Shown piece by piece: positions 47,670 to 60,333 of a stretch of DNA of 64,000 nucleotides; the stretch's first letter is position 1, and each line of letters begins with the position of its first letter. Both the position numbers and the translations under genes were made by a program. The stretch lies in the NCBI GenBank assembly GCA_947044405.1, contig CAMRHE010000035.1, positions 8,281,501 through 8,345,500 of the forward strand, read 5' to 3'. This DNA comes from Leptodactylus fallax (taxonomy: Eukaryota > Chordata > Amphibia > Anura > Leptodactylidae). The notes beneath the pieces are model-generated. The model had not been told where the DNA came from and did no database searches. It saw nothing but the letters and a program-made list of their open reading frames with translations.

Positions 47670-48500
47670 CTCATTTTTCAAATCTGACATGTCATTTTAT
47701 GTAGTGATAACTTTGGAACACTTTAACTTATCAAAGTGATTCTGTATTATACAGCAGAGACCCGGCGCTAATTCCCACGATCAGTGCCCACAACTTTGAC
47801 AGAGGCGTCATTTTGCCATGGATCGCCAGCACCTGGAGCAAGCTCCGGGACCAGCGTCCTGTTACCATGACAGCCAGTAGAATACCGGTGAACGCTGTAG
47901 CAAGAAAAAAAAATCTAAAGTGTCGAACCTCCATTTTTTCGCTGTTTTGCCTCTGATAAAAATTTGAATAAAAACTGTTCAAAGCAATAGACATTCCCCA
48001 AAATGGTATAACTAAAAAGTACACCTGGCTCTGCAGAAAAGACGCCATATGCATCCCTGTACACAGAAATATAAAAAAGTTATGGGTGTCAGAATATGCC
48101 GAATTTTATGAAAAACTTTTTTTTGCAAAGTTTTAGATTTTTGTTAAGGGGTTACAATGTAAATAAAACTATATAAAATTGGTATACCTGGAATCATACC
48201 GGAACATAGAATACAGGTGACATGTCATTTTAGCTGCACAGTGAACGCTGTAAAAACAAAGCCTGTAAGAAAGTTACACAAATGCACTTTTTCTCCAATT
48301 TCACCCAATTCTGAATTTTTTTCCAGGTTCCCAGTACATTGTACAGAATAATAAATGGTACCATTATGAAAAACAATTTGTCCTGCAAATACTGAGCCCT
48401 CATATGGCTCTGTAAACGGAAAAATAAAAAAGTTTTTGGGTTTGGAAGGCGGGGAGTTAAAAACAAAAATCGAAAATTGAAAAATGTCACCGGCGGGAAG
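47670..48500. repeat. TTAA-type repeat relic (piggyBac-associated family)
   Basis: It shares 'gtattatacagcagagaccc' and 'acatgtcattttagctgcac' blocks with 23195-23370. A '...cctcatatggct' block is typical of the long frog piggyBac-derived repeats, and it ends near 'gaaggggttgatt'. Coding frames here are chance. Confidence 0.5.
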
Positions 48501-48879
48501 GGGTTGATTATGAAAAAATAGGAAATTTGGTGAAAATTTGAAAACAAAATGCAGTTTTCAAACTTTGAAATTACATGCCTTTCATTTAGATTGTCATATT
48601 ATCCAAATTACTTCATAAATATAATTTACCATATCTCTGCTTTATGTTGGCATCAAACTTTAATGACCCTTTAATTTTTGTTAGATGCTGTAAGGCTTAC
48701 AACTCAAACAGCAGTTTTCAAGAACATTTCACAAACCAATTTTTAAGGGATCAGTTCAGTTCTGAAAGGGCTTTGAAAGGTCTCTTTAATAGAAACCCCC
48801 TTAAGTCAACCCATTCTCAAAACTGCACTCCTGAAATAATTCACAGCATTCAGGAAATTTCTTAACCCTTTCAGAGTTT

Positions 48880-50150
48880 TACCCGAATTAAAACAAAATT
48901 CAGGTGAAATTTACACATTTGAATTGCTTTCACTAATACATTAATTTAACATTACATTATAGAATGTATGCCTATAGAATGTATAGGCACACAGTAGTGT
49001 ACAGAACAGAAAGAGCGATATTAAGCTTTTGAAGGACAGATTTTACTGGAATAATTTTCAGGTGCCATGTTGCATTTGCAGAGCCTCTGAAGTACCAGAA
49101 CAGTACAAGCCCCCAAGAAGTGACACCATTTTGGAAACTAAACCCCTCAATGAGTATAATGAGCATTTTCACCCTACAGGTGTTTCACTGCATTTTTTAC
49201 CATTGGGATATGAAAATGAAAAACTTCTTTTTTTTTCCTAAAAAATGTCACTTTAGCCCCAAATTTTTCATCTTCACAAGGGGTTAAACGAGAAAATGCA
49301 CCCACATTTTGTTACTCAATTTCTCCTGAACACGACAATACCCCATATGTGTTGGTAAACTGATGTACGAGCAAATGAAATGGAAAGAGTGCTATTTGGA
49401 TTTTGGAGGACAGATTTTGCTGGAATAATTTTCAGGCACCATATCCCAATTGAAGAAGGTGCCAGAACTGTGGAAACCACCAAAATGTGGCTTCCATTTT
49501 GTAAACTAGACCCATCAAGGAATATCAAGGGCTATAGTGAGTACTTTGACCCTACAGGAGTTTTACACAATTTTTTACCATTGGGACGTGAAAACAAGAA
49601 ATTAATTTTATAATAAAATGTTGCTTTAGCCCCAAATTTTTAATTTTCATAAGGGGTTAAAGGATAAAATGCACTTTTTAGAGGGCAGGTTTTGCTGTAA
49701 TAATTTTCAGGAACCCCTGAGTGTCAGAACAGTGGAAATTCCCAACATATGATCCCATTCATGAATCAAGGGTTATAGTGAGCATTTTGGCCACAGGTAA
49801 TTCACAGAATTGGTCAGAAAATTTGTAACATGACATATTTTTCTATAAAGTGTAGCTTTAATCCTATTTTTTTCATTTCTATAAGAGGTTAAAGGAAAAA
49901 ATTAACTCATAATTGGTAATTTGTTAAGCAATTTCTCCTGACTACAGAAATGTACTGCATGTGGATATAAACTGCTGTATATGCACACAGCGGGACTCAG
50001 AAGGGACAGAATGCAATTTGAAGGGCCCCTAAAGTACCAGTACAGTGAAAACCCCCAACTAATGACCTTAGTTTGGAAACTAGACCCCATAAGAAATTTA
50101 TCAAGGGGTATAGTGAGCATTTGGGCCCCACAGGTATTCAAGGTAAATCT
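48880..50150. repeat. Degenerate tandem units (~370 bp) next to piggyBac
   Basis: Anchors recur in the same order: 'taattttcag' (49052, 49424, 49696), 'tttttaccattggga' (49195, 49574), 'gccccaaatttttcat' or similar (49256, 49629) and 'ggggttaa' (49280, 49653). The first two units are 373 bp apart. The third is shortened to roughly 230 bp and more diverged. The array lies just beyond the 3' end of the piggyBac transposase and is probably part of that element's untranslated region. Confidence 0.7.
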
Positions 50151-50338
50151 GTGCGGAGTACATCACGGTAGGAGGGGGTGATATACCAGGGTAAATAAAT
50201 TATCAAATTAATAATCCATGAATGTATGGTACAATCTGAAGCACTCCTTCATGCACAGGCCAGGTTTTTAAGGGCAAGTGTCACGCTGATAAATTGTGTC
50301 TTTCCTTATGCCATTTGTAAAACAGTTTGCACTTGGGT

Positions 50339-51785
50339 CTACCCTTTCTTTCCAGTTTGTGAAACTTCACTTGGAAAGTGTTTCCCTGGTACAAAACTGG
50401 CACCTTCAGTTTCAGAAGTACTGGGGCACTGCCATTCCTGGTCCCCAAATTTCAGAATCTTGATAACTTCCTCCTGAACCTCAAGGAATGTTACTGTCCT
50501 TGCTGCACATAGTGATATCACATAAGTGTTATACAGTGCCATTTCTACAATGTGCACAGCCAGCTTTTTGAACCACACTTCTCATGGCACTTTACGGCTT
50601 CAGGACTTGGTCAGATAGATAAACCCCTCCCATGTACTTGTTATAGGACAGGATGTTGTCTGGCTTGGGGATAGTAGTAGTAGTACTGTATACAGGGTTA
50701 GGGGTGCTGCAGTTACCATGCATTTTGGCCAGTAGAAGGACATTCCTCTTTTCTTTATACTTGACCAACAACATGTTCTCATTGCAGAGTACCCTGCTCT
50801 CATCCATTCAGAGGGGTTGCACAAGCTGTGCCCTAGGGAGGCCTCTCTGATTTTTGTGCACAGTCCCACAAGTTGCAGTTTTTCTGGAACTGAGGCACTT
50901 AAAGAGTGGGATAATCCTGGTCCAGCAGACCAACAGTGGGTGCAGAAAATTCCACACTATTTTTCCAATAACTCCTAGGATTGGGGACATCCCGGGGGCT
51001 GAATTCTGGTGTCCCTTCCTTCATAAAAATCAAACTTGTGGGTGTACCCTGAGCTGCTATCGCACAGTTTGTACATTTTAGTTCTGCTCCTTAGCAGATA
51101 ATGCTGAATTTAAGCTTTCCTTTGAAACTGATCAGGGACTCAGTGTTTAATGACTAACCTGATTTTGAATAGGTGGTCAAACTTGAGGGCTTTCGAGGAA
51201 GGCACTGTACATTAATGTTATAATGCAGAAACTTCAGGATAATTTCAAAACGTGTCCTGGTCATGGCCATTCGATAAAATAGAGTGTTTATAATCCAATA
51301 CTGTCTAATACCTGGTGTCTTTACTATGCCCATATGCAGCACAAGACTCCACAATATTTTCATCTCTGCTGCATATATGGGGGTCCATCTCTGAGGCCTA
51401 GCAAATGAAGAGGTGGCATTTTGCTCAATAAATTGCTGGGCATATAAATTTGTTTAGGCCAACATAAATTTGATGAAAAAGTGCATTTCTGTGAGGCCTT
51501 CAGTCTCAAATTGGATTCCTGACCTGCCCACAAAATCGGGGGATGTGGGAGCCACATTGGGTTAGTAATTTCAGAAGTTGCCTCAGTTATTTTTCTAGGG
51601 TGCCTCCTGTGGGGTTGCTCATCGCTGGATGTTGAGAAGGAGGAAAAATAGAGGATTGGGACATTTACCTTTTCTCCATTGCTGGCCAGATCAGTGTCAG
51701 AAGCCAGGAAGTAATCCGCCTCCTCTACTGAATACAGCCTTTGGTATGTTCGGGAGCTCAGGGACATTTGGGAACTTTGGGACAT
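50339..51785 (-). pseudogene. piggyBac transposase, multiply frameshifted
   Basis: The N-terminal frame from Met 51785 includes E-E-A-D-Y-F-L-A-S-D-T-D, an acidic leader seen in frog piggyBac proteins. Downstream, in successive frames, are L-V-L-H-M-G-I-V-K and M-A-M-T-R-T-R-F-E (51363-51154). Then come G-K-I-V-W-N-F-L-H-P-L-L and C-G-T-V-H-K-N-Q-R-G-L-P-R (50990-50808), and N-M-L-L-V-K-Y-K-E-K-R (50807-50592). Last are K-K-L-A-V-H-I-V-E-M-A-L-Y-N and F-L-E-V-Q-E (50578-50339). The motif usually G-G-V-D-x-x-D reads G-G-V-Y-L-S-D, so a conserved Asp thought to be catalytic is lost. At least four frameshifts mean it is dead. Ends with TTAA were not located. Confidence 0.85.
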
Positions 51786-52285
51786 TTTTAATTTGTGTTG
51801 TGCTTTTGTACGTGTATTGAAACTTTTTTTTGAAGATGTCGGGTGTATGTCATGCTTCAACACGTGTGTAGATAGATAAAATTTGTTGAAAAGAAAAGGG
51901 TTAAAAAAAAAAAAAAAAAACAAAAGGAAAAAAAAATATATCCTCAAAAGGGGCTTATTCCCTAATCAGCAGCCAGTGGAGGGGATTAAAATAAACCAAA
52001 TAATAATCAGGGACAGGGATGAAGGAAAGGAGACAGGAAAAGACATAGGCACAGAGGATCAGTTGGAGGCCCAGCAGAGGGGCACCACAGGTAAGTATTA
52101 GCAGCTCACATGGCAGCACAGTGACTGTTCTACTAGCAATTTCCAGAGGGAGTGATGCGAGCAGGGCAGTGATCATTGATTTGAACTGCCTGCCGCGACC
52201 ATCATTGGCCGGTATGTACTGCCCCCCTGTGTATAGCACCAATCACTGACGGAGGACGCCTTACCTGTGGGCACAGATCATTGTT
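51786..52285. other. piggyBac upstream region; A-rich tract
   Basis: An 18-A run at 51905-51922 with further A-rich sequence. The remainder is probably the 5' region of the piggyBac element. No gene is seen. Confidence 0.4.
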
Positions 52286-54352
52286 ATAATGTATATAAAG
52301 TAGAAAGTAGCAAAGCGGCACTCACGATTCTCTAAAACTTTCTCTTTCTTTATTGGTAGCTCATCACAGGATAAACAATATATAGCAGCATGCCATAAAC
52401 ACAAACTGTTTGAGCTACGGCCGTTTCGCTCTGTCGCGCTTCCTCCAGTACTCAGTTGTACACCACATGTCGCAGCCATCTTCCTTTTACACTTTTCCGA
52501 GTAAAACGTGATGACGCAAATCACGTCACTAGGATATAGCCACGCTTGCGCATACCATATATCAGATGAACGCACCGTCTCCCCCGCTAAAAACATCCAC
52601 CTAAGAGGCAGTGCGTTCATCTTAATATTTCTTCACACAAATCTCAAAAAAAAACCCTAAATAACAAATACTAAATTCCTATATTACATTCTTCTTAAAT
52701 TAAAGGAAAACACTAAGATCATTACGGTCGTTGAGGCCTAGTGGTCCCATAGCATTAGTCAACATTATCCATCTAGTCTCCTTCTTCAATAAAATCCGAT
52801 TTCTGTCTCCTCCATATTTTGGTGTGTCTACTCTTTCCAATCCAAAAAATCTAATAACATTACAATCCCCTCTATGTATTTTTCGAATATGTTCGATCAA
52901 TCTCGAACAACCAATCCCGGTCAAAATGCTCTTTTATTCTAACATATAAACGACGAATAGTTTTCCCTATATAAAATCTTTTACAGGGACAAATAAAAGC
53001 ATAAACTACAAATTGTGATTTGCAGTTTATAAACTGATTGATTGGCTTTGAAATACCTCCTGTATCGCAGTACTGATTCTGTAAATTAGCGAAACAGAAA
53101 TTACAATTGCCATATTTGAAATTTCCACTTGGGTCACTCTTATGGAGCCAATTGTCATCCCTATTGTCTGTTAGTTGAGTTTGAACTAATATATTCTTTA
53201 AAGACTTACTGCGTCTAAAAGAAATTACTGGTTTACGTATTGCTATTTCTTTTAACACAGGATCCCTCTCTATCATATACCAATTACTTTTGATGATCTT
53301 CCTAATTTTCTCTGCTATAGAATTAAATTTAAAAGAAAAAAAAAAAACATTTATCTCTCTCTTTCTTATTTCTGGCCTGTTCCCTCTTTTCATTTTTCTT
53401 TCCTATTGCTTTATCCCATGCCTTATCCAAAAATCTAACAGGGTAACCTCTTTCTATAAATCACATCTTTATTTCAGAAGCCTATTGTTTTAAAAGAGCT
53501 CCATCATTATTAATTTTATCTAATCTCAAAAATTGACTATACCGAATGGAAGTTTTTGTATGTCCTGAATGATAACTATCATAATGTAGATATGCATTAG
53601 TTGCAGTTGGTTTCCTATATGATGAAGTTTTTAAACTATCTCCTTGAATCTCCACCAGGACATCCAAAAGTTCTCATAGCTGACGTTACTCGTGAAAAAC
53701 ATATTTAAACCATTCTTGTCATTCAAGTATCTCACAAAGTCATCAAATTCTATTGATGAACCTTCCCAAACTATAAACACATCATCTTCAAAATGTAGAT
53801 ATGTCTTAATGTTAGTAATAAAGGGATTATTCATGTGAAATACAAAAAATTCTTCCAAGAATGCCAAAAATAAGTTTGCATATGTGCAAGAGACCGGCGT
53901 GCCCATGGCAGTTCCGGTCTTCTGCACATACCAAGCACCATTAAACATGAATGCATCATTGCCCAGTACAAGAGAGAGTTGCTCACATACAAAATCCTTG
54001 AAGGGAACACTTTTATTAGTTCTGTCAAGAATGTGGTGGATAGCTTCAATGCCCCTTTCCTGGGGTATATGGGTATATAAACTCTCAACATCAATCGATG
54101 CTAAAAGAAACCCTTCTTTCCATTCAATTAAACGTAAAGCATCCAAAAAATCGCCTATATCTTTTAAATAAGATGGAGCAGCTTGTAACAGTGGTTGCAA
54201 TAACCAATCCAAATAACACCGAATTTACACCGTTTACTATGGGGCGACCTGGCGGATTTTCTAAATCCTTATGGATTTTTGGTAAAAAATACCATATAGG
54301 TTTGTGTGGTGTAAGGGGAAAAAGCTTCTCATTGGATATAATAGTATGTCAC
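52286..54352 (-). mobile_element. Penelope-like element with GIY-YIG nuclease, 5'-truncated
   Basis: RT and GIY-YIG domains lie on the minus strand, and about 400 bp of non-coding 3' sequence follows to about 52286. The RT is of the telomerase-related Penelope type. The 5' part of the coding region is missing beyond 54352. The 3' non-coding stretch includes 'agctacggccgtttcgctct', a type of sequence often found in the terminal repeats (pLTRs) of these elements. The 3' limit is approximate. Confidence 0.85.
52700..54352 (-). pseudogene. Penelope RT plus GIY-YIG endonuclease, broken
   Basis: From 54352 the frames read W-Y-F-L-P-K-I-H-K and N-P-P-G-R-P-I-V. Then come A-S-I-D-V-E-S-L-Y-T-H-I-P, G-T-A-M-G-T-P-V-S-C-T-Y-A-N-L-F and the catalytic F-E-D-D-V-F (usually x-V-D-D), then S-Y-R-K-P-T-A-T-N-A-Y-L-H-Y. 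The C-terminal nuclease has V-V-Y-A-F-I-C and F-Y-I-G-K-T, followed by R-L-Y-V-R-I-K-E-H, and the protein closes with W-I-M-L-T-N ... G-L-N-D-R-N-D-L. At least three frameshifts (near 53650, 53450 and 52900) and a stop near 53460 inactivate it. The GIY-YIG domain places it in the canonical Penelope/Neptune group, as distinct from nuclease-less Athena types. Confidence 0.87.
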
Positions 54353-54903
54353 ATGTTGAGGTTAAAAACAATTTCTTTTTACAAAAGTAAACAAACATGA
54401 TGGAAGAAAGCGTCTGTCATATTTTTTTACACTATAGTCAATGGGAACTCCATCTGCGTCCATTATTCTACTACCGTTAATGTCCACTGCTGTCATCCTA
54501 TGACAGATGACAGCAAAAGGTCTTGCAAAGATCAAAATAGTCAAATCACTGTTTTGCCTCCCAAAAAAAAATGAAAAAGTGATCAAGACATCTGACTTTC
54601 CCCAAAATGGTATAAATAACAATTGCATCTCGTGTAATAAAATAAAAGACGACTTTCACAGATCCATACACAGAAACATAAAAAGATTATAGGTGTCAGA
54701 AAAATAAAATGCATTTCGACATTTTTCAAAGTTTTGTATTAAAACATGACAAAAACTATATGAATTTGTTATCGCTATGATCATGCCAACCCAAAGAATA
54801 TAAGGAACGCGTCATTTTTACTGCACAGTGAACGTCATAAAAAAACGAAACCCTAAATTTGCTATTTATACATGAAAGACAGTTATAGTAATGGTTTTCC
54901 TGC
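54353..54903. other. TTAA-type repeat relic, no gene
   Basis: The segment around 54480-54720 ('atcctatgacagatgacagc', 'ccaaaatggtataaataaca') resembles interior sequence at 47930-48070, in part by inverted or shuffled blocks. It is a fragment of the same piggyBac-associated repeats. Confidence 0.4.
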
Positions 54904-55952
54904 TTAACCCTTTAGCAACGCAGGGTAGTTTGTATGTTTATGGTCCGCAACTTTTTTCATATTTTCCTTTCCTACCTTCCAAAATTGATAACTTTTTTAC
55001 TTTTTAACTTTTTTTGTGTAGTTGATGCAGTTTCATTTTCAACGATTTTGGGGTACATATAATGTTTCGATTAGCTTTTATTAACGTTTACAAATAAAAC
55101 ATCACTTTTGGAAAATGAACGATTTTCCTGGGGTTACCGTGTTCTGACACCTATAACTTTTTTAATGTTTTGTTTTATTGTTTTGTTGACAGAGATATTT
55201 CAGGACTCTTTATTTGCAGGGCAAGTTGTAATTTTTATTGGTACCAATGTTTGGTATATATGGCTTTTTGATCACATTTTATTTCTATTTTTTGGGGAAA
55301 GCGAGATGACCAAAATATGTTAATTTGTGTAATGCGATATATATTTTTGTTTTATGGTGGTCCCTGTACAGGATAAATAACGCTATTTTTGGATAGTGGG
55401 GAATTATATACACATGGGGATACCTATGTTTGGGGGTTTTTGTACACATTATGCGTTTTTTAAATTAAAAGGTGGTTTTCTACATTTTTTATTATTTGTT
55501 TAGTTTTTTTACTTTTTACCTGTCCCACAAGGGGACTTGAACTTGGGATTTCCGATCCCCACTGAAATGTACTGCAATACATAGTATTGCAGCACAATGG
55601 ACAAAGGCTCACTATGTGTAATGGGCATAGGCAGTCAGAAGACCATTGCTTGGCCTCCTGGCTGCCATGACAACTCCTCAGATCACAAGGGATCCGAGTG
55701 GTGGAAAGGGGGGCGATCTTGCTATTGGTATTGATCTTGTTATTGATCATGACATCTGAGGGGTTAATCTGAAAGTATCTTCCCAGGCCTCGGCTGTTCA
55801 ATGTAGCTGAGTGACAGAAGTAATGCTGCATGCACAGGTCCTGTGCCCGCGGCATTACAGCACCGAACTATTACTGCATTGAGTGTTAACTACACACTTA
55901 GCATGACGTAATAGTGCACCGTATAGTATGTCGCAGATCGGGCAGGGGTTAA
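54904..55952. mobile_element. TTAA-flanked non-autonomous element (1049 bp)
   Basis: This begins TTAACCCTTTAGCAACGCAG and ends GATCGGGCAGGGGTTAA, with TTAA at both limits (54904-54907; 55949-55952) and short related ends. Interior blocks recur at 22650-23471 and at 5531-6714. It is non-coding. The 71- and 131-residue frames inside match nothing I know. Confidence 0.6.
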
Positions 55953-58900
55953 ATAGCAACTTATGCATGGCATTATGATGCCTACATATCATTTATTTCC
56001 ATTGCTGCAAACCATGTGCGCCTCCTTGGCGAAAAATACTGTTCTGTGGCAAAAAATACTCTTACTCTTTACTCTAAGGAAAAAAATGTAGAGCAACTTC
56101 TGGTTGGAGGTAATATGCAGGTAATTAGAAAAAATGGTAACATGGATTTTCATAAATTAGTAAGGGGTATTCTATGTTGCAGATATACTTTAAAAGGGTA
56201 TTCCTGTTTTCACAATTATGGGACCCAGACCTATATTCAAAATGGGGATCCTCCAGCCCTCTTTTCAACTGATGCCATAGCTGCAGTGAATAAAGATGTA
56301 GCTGCATGTGTGACCCCTTCTCTATTCACTGTGACCTTAGCACCAGGAGAGAACCCTTTCTGGAGATACTGTAGATGTGAATTCCATAAGACAGACCTGT
56401 ATGTATCAGACATTTATGGGTAAATAAATACCCCTCTAAATTTGCAGCCTGTCAAGCATTGCACTGAACAGCAGCTGGCTTAATAAACAAGTGTAACTCT
56501 AAAATGTCTTTCATAACATATGCACCAGAACCGAATGCCCTCCGTGGACACAACTATCTTGTAACGAGAAGTTAAGATATCCATAAGGGATATTCATAGG
56601 TTGTTTGCGAATATTGCCTTGTGTGCTTATTACACTGCAGATGGCAAATAGCAAACAAGAACAAGAACAAGACAATTGTATGCAATCTGTGTCCTGTTCC
56701 ACGAAGCTTAGTACATCATTTTTACTCATACAGCAATCGGGCTGTCAATAAATACATGGACAATTCCATATGTCATCAATTTGCATCACAAAGATGAGCA
56801 GACTAAAGCCCATCTGTGGGCAGTAGAAGAGAACATGATTAGTAAAACATGACAATGATTTTTCCTTAAGATTGAAGTTAATGTCTCATCTTTTGATCCT
56901 GGAAGTGACATTAACACATCTAATCAGCATTAGCATTATGGAATATATAGAGCAGCAGGAAGAGTAGTTCAGTCTGGCAACCGTACAAGAAACCTATAAA
57001 TATTCACATTAACATTTTAGATGTTAGTTTATAATCCTCCTTCATCCTGATTTGACAGTGTTGAAGTCATTATGCAACTTTCCCAAAACAAAAATTTATT
57101 GCAAAATGTATATAGCTCATTCCTGACACTGGTTCAGCACAATGGCATTGAAGGATGGGCTGAGACTAAATGTAACGTGAATAAATGTCTTCTGTACATT
57201 CCAGGAGCTGATAAGGGTTCTTAATACTCACCGCGAACATTTAGATGTTATATTATACCATATAAATTGTAGGTGACATACAAAGAAGAGAAGTACCAAG
57301 AGCAAATATCAACATGAGCCCCCCATTATGTAGGATTTAACCAGAAGGGCTTTGTGTGTGTTTTCCTCATAGCCTTTCTATGACCGTTGGGCCCATTTCA
57401 TAAAGACTCACTTGGTATTTCCTGTTAAAAAGTAAGTCCTGCAAGGTTCTCTTTACGATGAAGCAGAGGTAATGGGTCCAACCTTTGCTGAGTGCCTTCT
57501 CTCCAAGGATTAAAACCTTATGATTTACCTCTATATTGTGTATGTCTTTGCACATGGAGTATTATGCATGCTAAAATACCACTAATGAACTCTTGTGGAG
57601 CCCAGATCCTCATGTATACAATTCTTCATTTTAAAACAATAGCGCTACCGTTTGTATGCTACCCTCTTTGAAGGGTTGTTACAACTTTTTTTATTATTAT
57701 TATTTAATAGGGCTACTATAAACAGCTTACAGGGTCCCTGGATGTTTGTGCAAGGTAATTGCTGCAGCCAATCACATGCATTACTGGTCACATCTTTACA
57801 AATCACAGCAGTCACATGACATTTGTGAAGCAGCCACCCCTGAGGCCAGTGACTGGTTGCAGCAGTCCCCTAGCCCAAGCGGATGTCACTGGTGATGTCA
57901 GCCAGGGAACCTGTAAACAGAATACATAGGGGTTTTTTATGTGTATGGGACCTATTAAACAATAAAAAATAAGTCAGAAGCTTATGGGTAGAGATTACAA
58001 GTGTTAGTGACATTTTTGTAACTTTTTTTATGTTCACACGGCTGAATTTGAACGGGAATTTGAGGCAGATTCTGCCTTATAATTGACTTGAAATTCCACT
58101 TGAAATCTGCCTCCCATTCATTTAAATAGGAGACATACCTTGATTTCAGCTAGTGGAAAAAATAAGCAACATGCTCAATCTTCAAGCGCATTCTGCCTGA
58201 TAACTCCCACTGAAGTGAAAAGGGGAGGTGGAAAAATACTGCCTGGCCAATGTAGAATTTGTAGAACAAGTTTCGTGGCAGATTCCGCAGTAGATTGTGT
58301 GGCAGGAGTCAAGTGGAAAAATTCAGATTGAATTTTTTGACAAGTAAAAATTCAACCTTGTGAATGTACCCTTAGTCTTCATCCCTATTCAGTATATTAT
58401 TCATGAGGTATACCAAAATCAGTCACTGTGCTGAACTCTTCTTCTCACCACATTTCAACATCACAACAGTAACTTTCTAAACCACATATGTATTTGGTTT
58501 TATGTTCTTGTTCTGAAGCTACATTGGTATTGGTGCATTACACCTGCCTCACCAGGTAGGTTGGGGTATTCGTGTTCTTTATAGGTCAATTTATGGCATA
58601 TCTTGTGAATACTGTATACCCTAAATGTTCTGCACATCTGGAAGAAGCTTGCATGTTTTCCCTGTGTTTGTGTGAGTCCCATGTGGGATAGTAGCTGACA
58701 GTTTTCTGTAAAGCACAACTGAATGTGTTAGCACTATACAAGTAAGAAATAAAAATAAATACCTGTAAAAGTGTACTAGCTCTGCTAGGTTAGCCATAAA
58801 TTGCTGCCTGGTCTTGTGCTGTATGCCAAACAGCTGGAGGATCTGGTGGTATCTATGAACATGATTTAATACTCATCTAGCATTTCTATCTTTGATTGTG

Positions 58901-59080
58901 GTACCAGAGTGCTTTTAACTAAAGCTGCTACAACTGACAACTAAATGAAAATACTGTGTGTGTTTGTTGTCCTGTACAATGTACTGTACAGTAATTGGGG
59001 TCACTTTTCTCAGGAATGAAAGTTAATCCCATACTTGGACATTATGTTTTGGCAATTGTAATAACAAAACATAGAATCCC
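55953..59080. other. No gene recognised; scattered repeat fragments
   Basis: The stretches 56190-56430, 57705-57960 and 58025-58375 ('gttcacacggctgaatttga' ... 'gaatgtaccctta') look like frog dispersed repeats but lack ends that I can pair. The rest is AT-rich. Confidence 0.4.
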
Positions 59081-59338
59081 TTAGGCCAGGGCCCCACATT
59101 GTGAAAACGTAGCGTTTGGCCACGGCGGAGTAATTTTTGAAAATCGCAGCATGTCATTTACTGTATACCTACAGAAACGCTGGCATTTTCCTTATAGGCA
59201 TAATAGAGGCAGAAAGTCCGCAGAGGAAAATTCTGCAGACTTTCTGTGAAAAAGGCTGTGGAAAAGAACGTGATATGTTCCCCCTGCTGTTTCTTCCACA
59301 ACGTTTTTTTGATGTGCCTCCTTACATGGGGTCTTAAC
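59081..59338. mobile_element. MITE family M1, copy 3
   Basis: This starts 'ttaggccagggccccacatt' and ends 'catggggtcttaacc'. It shares the 'acctacagaaacgctgg' and 'agaaagtccgcagagg' blocks with the other M1 copies and has the same orientation as copy 1. It abuts the next MITE directly. Confidence 0.7.
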
Positions 59339-59339
59339 C

Positions 59340-59795
59340 TTAAAGGGATTCTATCATTGGGAAACCCTATTTTCACTAACACCACGTCGGAATAGCCTTT
59401 AGAAAGACTATTCTTCTCCTACCTTTATTTTTCTGCTCCGCGCCGCCGTTTTGGGGAATTTTCTCCTTTCTTCTTTATGCAAATTAGTCTTCAGGAAGCA
59501 CAGGGGGCGTCCCCTGTGCTCACGTCACATGTTCTTCGGAAGATCCAGCGCCGCCTCTCCGCAGCGTCAGCACTCACTCATAATGTCTGTTCGGGATCCA
59601 AATCCCGCGCATGCTCAGTTGGCTCTGCCACTTTGACGTCAAAATGGCCGACTGGACATGCGCAGTCGGCTCTGTCCAAACCGAAATGGCGGTGCGGAAT
59701 AGAAGAATAAAGGTAGGAGAAGAATAGTCTTTCTAAAGGCTATTCCGACGTGCTGTTAGTGAAAATAGGGTTTCCCAATTATAGAATCCCTTTAA
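59340..59795. mobile_element. TTAA-bounded MITE with ~90-bp near-perfect terminal repeats (456 bp)
   Basis: Both ends read TTAAAGGGATTCTAT inward. The arms match over about 90 bp with only a couple of mismatches, including 'gaatagcctttagaaagact' and 'ctcctaccttta' on each side. TTAA at both limits suggests a piggyBac-type target. Between the arms is a CpG-rich core (59440-59690). The clean arms imply a fairly recent copy. Confidence 0.75.
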
Positions 59796-60333
59796 AGGGG
59801 ATTTACAGTATTAAAATAACTAACTGCCTTTTTCAAAAACAACACCACACCTATCCATAGGTTGTGTGTAGCATTTATAACATAACTTCACAAATGGACA
59901 GTGATGATGGTGTTTTTGGAAGAAAGCTTTCTTGTTTTTATAATCTTGTATAATCCCTTTAAATAGAATGTTCACAATGAAGATCAAAAATGCAGATAAA
60001 GCATCATACATGCTATGTGGCATACAGCCATCTTGTGCTTTTTCTTTACCTTGTCCCACTAATAATTTAATGTGTAATATTTAACTTCTTTTCTTATCGC
60101 TAGAGTCTTACTTTCAACTCTAGAAGAGTTATGACTTCACCAAGAAAAATGTTTCATTGAAAAAAATTCTCATCTCATCAACAAAAGCAGATGTTATGAA
60201 AGGTTAAAGGGGCATTCCCACAAAGTTATAATTGAAGACAATTAAAAGTTAAACATTTTTGCAAATATAAATAATTAAAAATTTTGCAGAGGTTTAAAAA
60301 TGTTCTCTAATCATCTCAGTGATGACTGTTGTC
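59796..60333. other. No gene recognised
   Basis: AT-rich. 'aaggggatttacagta' and 'aaaggggcattcccacaaag' look like repeat ends without partners. Confidence 0.35.

Noticed and set aside
51905..51922. A18 tract as a retrotransposon tail
   Set aside because: No flanking duplication and no upstream LINE or SINE body; more likely low complexity near the piggyBac 5' region.
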